This document shows positions 22,690 through 33,074 of a stretch of 34,914 nt of DNA, piece by piece (position 1 is the first letter of the stretch; the number at the start of each line of letters is the position of its first letter). The position numbers and the translations under genes are program-made. A model generated the notes under the pieces. That model was given only the letters and a program-made list of their open reading frames with translations. It was not told the origin of the DNA and did no database searches. The stretch is from positions 1-34,914 of the forward strand of contig BBXU01002690.1 of assembly GCA_001598975.1 (NCBI GenBank). The letters run 5' to 3'. The DNA comes from Parachlorella kessleri (taxonomy: Eukaryota; Chlorophyta; Trebouxiophyceae; Chlorellales; Chlorellaceae).

Positions 22690-23311
22690 AATGGGGAAAT
22701 TGCAGCTTTTCAAGGCACACCAGAGCCGGTGGGGTTGGTCTCGGGAGGATAACAGGTTGCCCAAGGCATCAGTGTGACAGCCAGGCAGTGCAAGTGGAGG
22801 ATGCATTGATAAGGCAGCTCGGTTGTTTGCAAAGGCGGCAGCAGGTTGACAGACCGATCTAAGCAGCGCTGTATGCAGACCTAGTCCGACCATTTGATTG
22901 TCAATGGCATGCATAGTACTCAATCCTGCAATTGTTTTTGTCAAGCTCTTGTTTCCAGCAAGGGGCTCATCACTTAAAGGTGGTGTGCCTCCCGCCTTGC
23001 TATTGTCTGTTGTGTTTCTGCACTGCCCGGACCCCGTTGATGACCCCAAACGGGGTGACTGGTAGCCACTTTATGCTGCTGGGCTGTCAAGCTTGTTGCT
23101 GTCAGAAGGGACTGGGTACGTACTCATCTGCCTCTTGGTGCCAAGGATCAAACGACAGCAGGCTGGCGATACCAAGCAGGCCCTTCAGGACTTGCTCAGT
23201 TTGCCCTGTTCTGCTTGACCTGCCACTGCGTGGGAGGCTTGTCTACTTCGTTTTATATGCTTCAGGCTATACCTTCTCATGCAAAGGTATGGTAAGGGGG
23301 GCTCCTCCTCC

Positions 23312-23326
23312 TGTAATCTGATGTAA
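23312..23326 (+). terminator. Pair of TGTAA motifs, putative polyadenylation signals
   Basis: TGTAA occurs at 23312-23316 and 23322-23326, about 620 nt after the hydrolase stop. Two copies within 15 nt suggest the true 3' end of that transcript, although the UTR would be long. Confidence 0.4.
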
Positions 23327-23331
23327 GCTCA

Positions 23332-23464
23332 GTGCCATGCCCTGTCTGACTGGGGGGGGTTACAGAGCCATTAGCGTACGTGCCATGCCCTGACTGAGGG
23401 GGGTTACAAAGCCATTAGCTTACGCGCATTTTGCACGCTTGACACGCTTGTGCCATGCCCTGTC
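23332..23464 (+). repeat. Imperfect tandem repeat, two and a third copies
   Basis: GTGCCATGCCCTG...GACTG, a G run, GGTTACA, AGCCATTAGC and TAC recur at 23332-23379 and 23380-23423. A truncated start (GTGCCATGCCCTGTC) appears at 23450-23464. Copies differ by a few substitutions and the G-run length. It lies just past the putative polyadenylation motifs. Confidence 0.8.
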
Positions 23465-23599
23465 CAAGCTTTCCCGCCTTCCTGGCGCCCACTGAAACCC
23501 ACCAAGAATCACACAGGCTGAAGAATAAAAGGTAAGAACGACCTCACCGGTTGTCCCCTAGGGGCTGCCTTGGTCACACACAAGACTTGCGAATGAGTC

Positions 23600-26500
23600 A
23601 TGTTGCGATCAAGGTTGCTACCGCTGTGTAGAACTGCCAGCATAGCTTCCAAAGCACCGGCAGATTCATGGCTGGGTTTGGGGCCAGGAGGGCTTGCAGC
23701 CTGCGCTGCCATCAGTCAGCACTGGCTCCAAGGCGGCCTCCCTCCAGATGCCTACGGCGCACCCAAGCAGCTGACCAGCTTCAGGAGCTACCAAACGCTA
23801 CCATGCCTAACCCTGGCCTCCATCAACCCAGGCAAGCCAGCGTGCTTGGCTAGCAGCGCGTGCAGAGTCAGTGTTGACTGCAACAGCAGCAGCCTAAGGG
23901 TTGCCTTGGAGCAGCGCCGCTGGTTTGCGGCTAGGGACCCCACAGCGGTGCGGCGGTTGCGCGCTGCCAGTGCAAGGCCCAGGCCAAGGGCCCAGCCCGC
24001 CGTCAGCCCAGACACCTCGGAAAAGCTGCACGAGTGGCAGGAGCTGCCGCCGGCAGAAAATGAGGGCAAGGAGGTAGTTGTGCCCCTGGAGCGACCTGCA
24101 TCCGAGGTGCAAGTGGCGTCTGTGGTGGGCCATCAAGCCCTCATTGTGACACGCCCTATTGAGTGGTGAGCAGGACTGGGGGGCGAGGTGGGCCGATGTT
24201 TGTGCGCATCCTGGGGGCAATGGGACAGGCGATAACCCTTCAGCTACACAGAGTTGGACAGTGGTTCTTGCAACTGGACGGGGACTCCCATGGTTGCTTA
24301 GATAAGCTGGTGATGTCAGTGCCATCCGCTGCATAGTTACAGTGTGGACATGTTTGCTCTCAAGCATGCGGGCAGCCACTGTTATGACGCTTAGTTTTGC
24401 TGCCCCCCACCAGGGCCACCCAGTCTGGCATTGCTATTGCTATTGTGAAGCAAGTGCACTCTAACTGCGTTCCAGCATGAGTAAGCGCCATCAGCGTCAT
24501 TGACGGCCTCCTGCAGGGGGACAGTACTGCTGCGGTACTAGCGTACGATCCTGCAAGTAGCATGGCTGTGCAGGGCACGGTATAGCTGCGGTACTAGCGC
24601 ATGATCCCTGCAAGTAGCGTGGATGTGCAGGGGCACGGTGCTTCTAGGTTACGAGCAGGCTAACCGCTACACCGTCCTTGACGAGACAGGGGCGGTGGTT
24701 GCGCAGCTGGCCGAGGATGAGGGGTCGCTGGGCCGCTTCATCGGCCGCCAGATGCTGCGAACGAGGCGCCCCTTCACGGCCACAGTCTTCAGCCCTGACG
24801 GTAAGCAGTGCCGCCGCATTGTTTGGTCTATCGTGGAGGCGTGCCTATGCAGAGCCGGAGCTGGGCCTGTGCTTTCAGTGGTTTACACCTTGCATAGGGT
24901 ATAGATTGGAGATAAGCTGTTGTAAGCTGAAGGCCAGGCAGGCAAGGCCTACTGTCAGCAGGCAATTTTTTCGCTGCATGCGGCACCGTTTTGCACCTTC
25001 TGCAGCCAGGTGGCTTGACTAGTATGTGGCAGGTAATCTTCCATGCAGGCACACAGGTCATCTTCCGTCTTCGGCGGCCTTTCTATTTCATCAACAGCAC
25101 CATTTTCATTGAGGATGGACAGGGGGAGGTGGTGGGGGAGGTGCACCAGCGGTGGCACCTGTGGAGAAGGAACTATGACTTGTACATGGGTGAGTCAGCT
25201 CCTGTCACATTGCCTAGATGAGAACCGGTGAGAGGTGGTGGGGCCATGCCTCCTGCATGGGGTGTGGTGGGTGGCCTGGAAGGAGGTGCGCCATTTGGTA
25301 TTATTGCGCCTTATGTCTGTGAATCCGCAAAAAACTATTTTGTGTCTGTGAGCTCCGAGCTCCGAGTGAGTCACTGCATGGGTGAATAGGTAGCCCACCA
25401 ACTGCGGCATTAAAAGGACATGGACTGTAGGTGGGTGCAGGGAGCGGCGCTTGTGGGTGACACTGCTCCAACTGCATGTCACAGTGCAATCCCTCTCTCC
25501 TGCTGCAGGCCGCAGCCAGTTTGCCGAGATTAGCGGCGGCTTCCTGGCTTGGGATTTTGAGCTGAAAGATGGTCAGGGGAACACGCTGGCGCTGATTGAC
25601 CGCAATTTCTCAGGTACTGCCGTGGTGGTGGCGGCAGGTGGTGGGAACCACCCCCTGACAGCTGCCCGGGTCAGAGGCAAAGGGGGTGAAGGGGTCATAC
25701 TCCCACTCTGCTTTCAGAAATGAAGCATCAATCTGTCAGGTTCAACCATTTGGGCGGGGTAGTGCTTGCATGCATAACTGCAGCAGGGTTACGCACTTCC
25801 TCACCAGAAGCCAGAGTTGTGCTAGCTCAGAGAGTATCAACCTACCAACTGCTCTCCTGAGCAAAGCCATCGCAGCGGAATGTCTGGCAGCTGACCAATG
25901 GCCAGTTACTTTAGTGTGTGGAGAAGGTGCTTGTGCTACTACCAATGAGACGGGCATCGAGATGCAATTGAAGCCTTTAGGCATTGCGCGCTGGAAGTAC
26001 GGTGGAAGAGGCAAGGGACCACTAGGGTGCTTGCTTCCCGCCGTGCAGGCTTTGGCAAGGAGATTTTCACGGATGCGGGCAAGTATGTCATTCACTTTGG
26101 CAGCAAACCGGAGGAGGCGGCACAGCAGCTGGCGACCACGATTCATGTGAGTCGAAGTAGCATGCCTCTGGTTAAGTAAGCTCTAGCTACCTACTGAGAA
26201 CTGTTTTTTGTGACCTTTGACGCGGGGAGGTATCTGTCACCATTGCCAGATGAGATATTGAGTGGGTAGCCTGCCACATGGCAAGCAAACAGCAACATAG
26301 TGTCCAAAGTGACTGTGCTGTGATCGTCCTGAAGCTTGGAACAAGGGGGCTGCTAGCCATTCTTGGTTGCAGGCTCAGCACCCAGACAAGCCTGCGCCTC
26401 CTGTCACTGCTCTGGCCCGCATGACGACCGAGGTGCAGGTGAATCCATTCCCTGGGTATAAATGGATGGGCGGTTGTAACGGAGTAACTTTGGGGTGGGC

Positions 26501-27899
26501 TTCTTGAAGCATGATGCCGTGGCAGAAGGGAGTAGTGATCCAGCACACCTTTAATGGTGTGGTGGCTGTGTTGCTGGCTGTGTCGGCTGAACTGCTGCTT
26601 TTGCCTGTTCTGATTATGCTGCCTAGAATGTCAGGCATGTCATTCTCCTCTCCAGGTCATCCCCACATCCAGAGGGAACCAGCTAGTGGTGCACCGGCCG
26701 CTGGCGCTGTCAGAGCGGATGATCGCACTGGCAGCCGCAATAAGCATCGACTATGGTGAGCGCTGGTAGCAGCCTGGGTTGAGCTTCCGCTTCAAAGTTT
26801 GACAAGATTGGGACAGATCCGACAGGGTGGTGGGAGCTGGAAGGCTGTCCGTATGAGGGCTGGTGTGTGTAGACAATTGGGTCAAGAGTTGAGTGCAGGC
26901 ATAGGTTGAGTACCTCACCAGGCAGCTGGGCTTCCCTTGCCAACAACTGACACTCCATGCTGTGCAACTGAGCACTATGCTCACCAGTCTAGCTGGAAAG
27001 GCTCACAGCCTCTGTTCTGTACGCTGGGACTCACCCATGTATCCATGCAGACACTGTAGTATCGTGTCCCATACCCACGCCCCATACCCCTGCTTGCAGA
27101 CTACTTCTCGCGGCACTCGTATGGCAATGGTGTGCTCTCGCCCTTCATTCACCCGCCAATCATACCTTTCCCGGTGCCCATGGGCGGGGGTGCGGCTGAG
27201 GAGGCAGCGGGCGCTGCCGCGGGCGAGGCAGCGGGCACAGCAGGGGCGGCAGGCGCAGCAGACGCGGCGGGAGCCGCAGCAGGCGGCCCGGGCGACACAT
27301 CCGTGGCAAGTCCTGAGCCTCCGCCCTACAGCGGCGAGGAGGCACCGCTAGAGCGGGACCTTGGCGGCGATGACTGGCGTGGGGACAGCTGGGAAGGGGA
27401 TCAGGTGAGGGACTCCTTACGCTGCCCTGGCAGTTCTTTTGCTCATCTACTGTTCTATGTTACGGATGCCCGCAGCCACCCACCTCTCTGGCATTGCCAG
27501 GAATCCACCCTGACTTTGTCTGGCGCCGTGTGCATCCAGAGCTTGCATGCTTGTAAGGGAGATGCCCCGCCCTGTCTGTGGCCTGTCCGCTCAAGGCGCT
27601 TCTCCTTTACGTCAAGTCAGGATGCCAGCAGCCCCTGCACTGTATGCAATGAATGCCCATCTTTATAGAGGTGTCCAGCAACACCAAACACACAAATATG
27701 GCTTTAAGCGAAGTATCAAGTATACAGCCTTGCTCGTAAGTTGGGAAAGAGCTACCATTGGGAGTAGCGTGGGGTCTGCCCCCTTAAATTTGAAGGCTTA
27801 CTGCCTGGCTAACTGTAGGACGATGGCGGGCACGACGGCGGGGATGGTGATGGCGGCGCTGGACTGTTTGACACCCTGCGAGACTTCTTTGGGGAGTGA
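23600..27899 (+). CDS. Phospholipid scramblase family protein (Aim25-like)
   Basis: Nine exons (23600-24165, 24631-24800, 25049-25189, 25509-25613, 26049-26146, 26373-26438, 26656-26755, 27100-27404, 27819-27899) give 543 aa in consistent phase. Family members move phospholipids between leaflets; the fungal relative Aim25 is mitochondrial. A long Ser/Arg/Ala-rich N terminus (about 1-170), starting MLRSRLLPLCR, looks like a targeting sequence. The scramblase domain follows at about 173-425: GHQALIVTRPIEWGTVLLGY, ANRYTVLD, the GRQMLRTRRPFTATV region, VIFRLRRPFYFINSTIFIED, EVHQRWHLWRRNYDLY, FAEISGGFLAWDFELKD, LALIDRNFSGFGKEIFTDAG, YVIHFG and LALSERMIALAAAISIDYDY. The C-terminal tail is unusual: an Ala/Gly run in exon 8 and an Asp/Gly stretch (DDGGHDGGDGDGG) before LFDTLRDFFGE. 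Exon 2 has a tandemly duplicated acceptor region. Confidence 0.93.
24529..24640 (+). repeat. 56-bp tandem duplication across the exon 2 acceptor of the scramblase
   Basis: The unit GCTGCGGTACTAGCG...GATCC...TGCAAGTAGC.TGG.TGTGCAGGG.CACGGT occurs at 24529-24581 and again from 24585, period 56. The second copy contains the real acceptor (GATGTGCAG before 24631) and the first exon bases. The first copy carries the same acceptor and a truncated exon start that reaches TAG almost at once. The upstream copy is therefore a potential decoy splice site. Confidence 0.85.
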
Positions 27900-28653
27900 G
27901 CTACCTACAGCGCTACCGGACTCAGCCTGGCAGGATCGCTGGCCTTGTTGTGTTGTCTTGTGTACTCTGTCACTTGCTGCTTGGTGCTTGAACATATCGC
28001 TACTCTCATGCTCGGTTGGCCAGTGCTGGCAATGTGGCCTGCCTTCACCGGGCTGGCTTTGGTTGTCCGTGTGGACAGCAGCCTTGTGCAGCGCAGCTGT
28101 GACCCACTTAGTGGCATGACTGATGAGCGATGCCTGTCAAACTCCTTCCAGTGCTCTCGTTCACTCCTCCAACGAAGTGTGTGTTGGGGCGGCACAAGCG
28201 TCTCTTACAGCCTTATCCGATACTCAGCAGACGCCGGGGGAGCGTCCCGGGAAGATATCGGACTTCTGACATGGATCTCCCTTGTCTGTCAGGCTGACAG
28301 TCAGCATTCATACGCCCCGGGCTCCCGCGGGAGCGCGCAGTGGAGCGAGCTGCGCGCAGAGAGACGTCACCATAGCACCACAGCACGCGTGGGAGTGCGT
28401 GGGCCGCATGATTCCGCAAGTGCCTTTCGTTCATCTTCTGGAAAGCAGAAGCGCTTGATAACCCCGTCAGCCAAGATACTGGTGCCGGGCTAGAAGTTTT
28501 TCCCGTCGCCCGTCGTTTGCATTGCTTCTTTTCATCAAGCCCCGTTGGAGGTGGCCGGATAGCCTACGCTGCCGTACCAGCATTGCTTTTGATCACACGG
28601 CCCAGTGGGCCCTCGCAAGCGCGCTCACGTTTGGCAGACCGGCTGGCAGCAGC
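27900..28653. other. Intergenic stretch: scramblase 3' region and dioxygenase promoter
   Basis: No gene is supported. A perfect palindrome GCTCCCGCGGGAGC lies near 28320. I see no TGTAA in the first part. The frame upstream of the dioxygenase ATG is open from 28522 but contains no earlier ATG, so it is taken as 5' UTR. Confidence 0.5.
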
Positions 28654-31185
28654 ATGCTGCCCCAGCTACGCTACCGTGATGAAGCAGCACCCACCAAACG
28701 CAGCAAGGTGCAGCTCCTTTGCCAGCTGGCGCAGCAGTGCCTGGCACCGAACCAGGCTGTCACTGAGGACCAGGTGGACCTGCTCAGGCTGTCCATAGGT
28801 CAGTTTGCACCATGGCAGAGTTAGCAGCACTTGCGTTGCCCTCATGCCGGTACCAGGTCTGGCAGCACGGCAGGCACACCACTGCTTGGCGCTGGTGCCT
28901 GGCCACCACTATCAGTGGGGTTTGGCATGGCGCAGCCCCAGTGGGTACCATTGTGCACCACATGAGCAGCGTGCCAGATGGCGATCAACTTCAAGCAGGT
29001 GGCAGGTGCCGGCGGCAGGCAAAGCTGCCTGGCCTGCTGGGGGAAGTCCCTTGCCGTTAGGTGTGTCCAGAGCGGCACTCACAGGGTCTGCTGTCCTGCT
29101 TTTTTCATTTGCAGGTGCGGTGCCACTGTCTGAGCTGTGCCTAGAGCGCAGCGAGCAGTGCCCCTTGCCGGACCCCAGCCGACCCAAGGCGATTGGCCAC
29201 CACATGGACTGGCACACAGATGCCCAGGCGGCGGAGCAGCTGAAGGGGCACAGCCGGCATGCCCCCATTGTCAGGTGGGGAGCCGGCGCTGCAGGTCTTC
29301 GTTAACAAGTGCGGGAACAGAGGGAGGGCATTGACGGCGACCGTCTAGTGGCTCGCGCACGAGCCTGGCTGTTCGCCCAGGCCCCACCTGCGTTTGCATA
29401 TGCCCCACTTAAGCGTGGCTGGTTGCCTGGCCGCACCCTGAAGGCTTGCTGAGAGCTGCCTAGGGTGCTGACGGCATGCAGCTGGACGCGACCGCCAATC
29501 ACATACCTCCACATCTTTGAGGACTCCACAATATCGCTGGGCGTCTTCTGCCTACCGGCGCTGTCACAGATCCCCCTGCACGACCACCCAGGCATGACTG
29601 TGTTCACTAGGTGCGTGGGCTTCTGGAGTGCTTTCGCTTTGTGCAAGTGATAGTACCTTCTATTAAGAGCCAGGGGGCAACATCTGGGTAGGCTGCGAGG
29701 GAATGGCAGCTCAAAGACCACCTGAGACATGTAGGTTCTTCACATGGTGAGGTGCTGGTGTGGGTGATGATTATCTGCATGCTGGCCGTTTCCTGCATCA
29801 CCAGGCGATCTACAACAGGTGGGTGCTGGTGCGAGGTGGCCACTGCACATACGAACATGCGTGGTTAGGTTGCATTAGCAAGTCGTGCGTGTGTGACAAA
29901 GCAAAGGAGTAGTGCTGACGCAAGGCAGAGGAGAGATACCATTGTACAGCCAGAGTGGATCTAAAGGCATAGTATTGAAAAGCCAAATGCATTTGGGAGA
30001 GCCTATCCACATAGTGCAAGTTGGCGCTTGGGTTCGTGCACTAATGCAGGGTGCTATATGGCCAGGTGCATTACATGGCTTATGACTGGGAGGACCCCAG
30101 TCACCCGGCTGACTTTGACTGCCCCGCCCACGCCCGCCTGGTCAAGGATAGAACCTTCAGCGCCCCGGACGACCCAACCGTCCTGTTCCCCAGGGCGAAC
30201 GGCAACCTGCATCAGCTGACAGCGCTGACAGACTGCGCTGTGCTGTCGCTGCTGTGCCCGCCATACAACCCATCGCAGGGTGAGTGCCATTTGTTAGGGT
30301 TATGACTGCTGATGAGGCCCTCAAGGAGCCTAGCTTTCAGGCGTCATTGTCCTTATTGCTGCCTGACTGGGCTGCATTGACCACTGCCACGTGCCCCTAA
30401 CTGCCCCTCTCTCTCTGTCTTCCTGCATACATGTCGTGTACCCATGCCCAATCAGTGGCATTTGCCTTCTGAAGGGCGGGACTGCCACTACTACAAGGCC
30501 CTGGAGACAAGGGAGGGGGAGCTCGAGCCTGGGGAGGTGCTACTGGAGGAGCGTGATCCCCCCAGGGACTTTTACATAGGTGCGTGCCACCCGAGCTGTG
30601 CACACCCTGTGCTTGTGACGCCATCAGGCGTGTCTCCCACGCTGCTTGGCTGGTCAGGGGATGAGGTAAGGATGAGGTGCTTGCCCTGGAAGGGGTGCAT
30701 GCCGGTCACGCAGAACATGAGCACTGGAGCCGTCCCTCCCCATGCCTGCATGCCCAAGGACCCATTCTAGGGCTGAATAAACAGTGGTTTTTGGTCGTTA
30801 GTTCACCGCACTGCAGGAATTATAAAGAGGCTTTAGGGTCAAGGTCACTGCATGTACGCAGTATGGATTACTTAGAGCAAAAGGACGCTAACCAAAGGTC
30901 CTGACAGAAGTCCCGCCTTGACCATGTGCAGGCTGCGGCAAGTACCGGGGCGTGGTACCCGCTGCGCGCGGCCGCCCTCCCTCTCCCACCACCCCGCTGC
31001 TGCCCTCCTGCCCGTCCGCCGACTCCTATGCTGGGTCCCCACAGCTAGGGGCAGCCTGCAGCCTGGCAACTGCAGCGGCAGCCGCTGTGGCGGCAGCCGA
31101 GAAGGCCAGGGGTGACAGCGCCGGGGCAGCCAAGCGGCGGCAGCCCTGTCCAGACTCTATCCCCATCCCGCAGAGCTTCATTTGA
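28654..31185 (+). CDS. Plant cysteine oxidase / ADO-type thiol dioxygenase
   Basis: Six exons (28654-28798, 29115-29274, 29482-29610, 30050-30279, 30475-30579, 30932-31185) give 340 aa. The family (PCO in plants, ADO in animals) uses iron and O2 to oxidise N-terminal cysteine of target proteins, marking them for N-degron turnover, and so acts as an oxygen sensor. Motifs are KVQLLCQLAQQCL at the N terminus, RPPITYLHIFEDSTISLGVF, the iron-binding LSQIPLHDHPGMTV (His135, His137), VLYGQVHYMAYDW, NGNLHQLTAL (third ligand His199), AVLSLLCPPYNP and GRDCHYY. All three iron ligands are present. The tail after residue 256 is unlike typical PCOs: about 84 residues rich in Pro, Ala and Ser, with a basic AAKRRQPCPDS end. 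Exon 5 uses a less usual GAAG acceptor, chosen because the upstream CAG would bring a stop. A 51-bp duplication spans the stop codon. Confidence 0.92.
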
Positions 31186-31229
31186 TCAGTCGGGCCCTGT
31201 CCAGACTCTATCCCCATCACGCAGAGCTT
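31144..31229 (+). repeat. 51-bp tandem duplication over the dioxygenase stop codon
   Basis: A 35-base segment starting CCCTGTCCAGACTCTATCCC occurs at 31144-31178 and, with one mismatch, at 31195-31229. The period is 51 nt, a whole number of codons. The stop TGA lies in the first unit after the repeated part; the second unit falls in the 3' UTR and stays open in the same frame. Confidence 0.9.
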
Positions 31230-33074
31230 TTTCGTCTCAGTCAGGCCTGCGGATGGGTTGTCAGCATGGGAGTTGCTCTTGGAGTGGGCCATTTTGGGAC
31301 ACCCGTCCTGGCAGGGAGTGGCGCTGCACTGTCGAAGGCCACTCACCAACACAGACGGCTCTTCCGGTGGGTTGAGCATCGCAATCGCAAGCAGAAGCAG
31401 AGTTGAGAAGCTGGAGTGGTCAGTGTTTGGGGTGGAGCTCCGCTAAGCGCTTACGAAGGGGTGTTTATTTGACTGTCAGTCAGCTTAATGGTTCCTTGCT
31501 AAGTGATGAGTGCGCTTTGTGGTTCCCGCAGCATGACATATGTGTGCCTCCAGGCTTGGAGTTGGAGTTGTAGCGACAATTTCAACCCTTGCTGTACCTT
31601 GTGTGTGGTAAGTTCAGAGCAACCGTGGGTCAGCGACTCCGAAGCTGTTGTTCATAAACAGTGAAGGTTCATTCAGGATAGCGTCGATGCTTACAAGTCT
31701 ATTGTCTTCGTTCCCTAGCACGTGCGGTGCCCTTGTCCAAGTTTTGCCTACAGCGCGGGCAGCAGTGCTCCCTGCCGGACCCAGTTGTAAGTGTACAAAA
31801 GCGGTGCTTGCTGGCTTTGTCCCTGTATCCGGTGGTCGTCTTGGCTAGTGGTTTTCACTGGCTAGTCATTTTTCATCTTGCCTGATTTGGCTAGCCCCGG
31901 CTACAATGGCTACAGTGCAAGTGTGTATATGCATGCTGGGAAGGTGGTGTGCCAATGCTGTCAATGGTCGTTTGCCTTCTGCCCTGCTTGCTTCTTTGCA
32001 GTTCGCTTTGTTTAGCCTTTCCCTTGTTGTCAAGCTTTTGCGCACCACAATTTCATTCACTATCGCATTTGGGTGACTGCAGCCCGAGCATGCCCGTGGG
32101 GAGACACTTACCCCTCATGATATACAAAAGACTAGGTCGTTCTTGCCATTTTGTGTTGTCCATACATGGCCTACTCTGGTTGCCTTCCCTGATGGTATGC
32201 TGGCTGAGGGCTTTTGCCTCCCATGCATTCAACACTGCCTTGCTTCCTATTGCGGTGCTTGTAGTCGTATCTTCACCCAGCAATTGGTTGCTTCTAGCTG
32301 GATAATTGCACACTAGCATGAGGTGCTTGCCAAGTGGCCACCAATGCTGGCGTTATCCCTACGCTTTGCACTCCTAGGCTAGTCTAGTCTAACAGCGTAC
32401 CGCCACCTGACCATGCTGCCGTGAGTCCCCTAGTGACTACGCTTCACACTGGCACCCTTGCAGAATTGCTGTCAGGCTGGCCGTTGCTAAGTCCAGAATT
32501 TGTAAGCTATTCCTCCTGCAGAGTATGTGCAGGTTCCTCAGGCTAGCCTGTCTGTGTTGGTTACACGCTGGTTGTAGCTACCAGTCTTGTAAATCCCTAT
32601 TTGTCGCGAGGGGCAACAGTGGGCTCAGGCTGGAAAGCTCCTTACACCTTCCCACCCACCACCAAATCGTCCGCTTTGTCCCAGAAACGTTGAAATCGCA
32701 TCCTGATGGACCCTGGCTGCTCCCCCACTGAAATCTTTCATTCCAAGGGCGGGAGCGCTTCAGGCAGGGCGCGTCCGCTCAGTACCACAGCATCCTGTGC
32801 CAGCTATTCAGCATCCCGCCAGCCAGCAGCCAAAGGCCTGACATAGTGGATCAAATATTCTGGCACGATAACTGTCACTGTCTCAGTGACCTACCAAATT
32901 TATTTTCAGCATTTGCGGATCTAGTCCCGTCAGGGCTAATTCATAATAAGTCTAGGACGTCATTAGGTCATCCTGTAAGGCAGTCCTTGGGTGACCCGAT
33001 TCGCGGAACCGGCCATCAGCTTCGTGTTGCTGTTTTCGACTTCGCAAAACATCCGTGTCGCCGGCATCATCATC
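31186..33074. other. Intergenic stretch with a relic of a duplicated gene
   Basis: It contains the second unit of the 51-bp duplication, a decayed copy of dioxygenase exon 2 (31732-31786) and TGTAA motifs near 32504 and 32588. An open plus-strand segment at about 32749-33060 follows a CCAAG and reads GRERFRQGASAQYHSILCQL, continuing with FSIPPASSQRPD. It looks protein-like but I could not place it in a family or splice it to anything. No complete gene is supported. Confidence 0.5.
31732..31786 (+). pseudogene. Relic copy of dioxygenase exon 2
   Basis: This segment matches the start of exon 2 of the dioxygenase (29115 onward) at roughly four of five bases over about 60. In the same frame it reads AVPLSKFCLQRGQQCSLPDP against AVPLSELCLERSEQCPLPDP in the live exon. 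A TAG ends six bases before it, not flush with the homologous exon start, and a good GTAAGT donor follows, so it keeps an exon-like frame. The second half of exon 2 and all other exons are missing nearby. It is best read as a remnant of a tandem duplication of the gene, or an exon captured by an unrecognised gene. Confidence 0.7.

Larger units (their letters stand above)
22690..23599. other. Intergenic stretch: hydrolase 3' region and scramblase promoter
   Basis: No gene is supported on either strand. It holds two TGTAA motifs and a short tandem repeat, listed separately. The remainder after about 23470 should be the promoter and 5' UTR of the scramblase. Confidence 0.55.

Noticed and set aside
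32749..33060. Protein-like frame GRERFRQGASAQYHS... upstream of the dehydrogenase
   Set aside because: It shares only GGCGGGA with dioxygenase exon 5, no family is recognised and no splice partners were found; left as a note in the intergenic entry.
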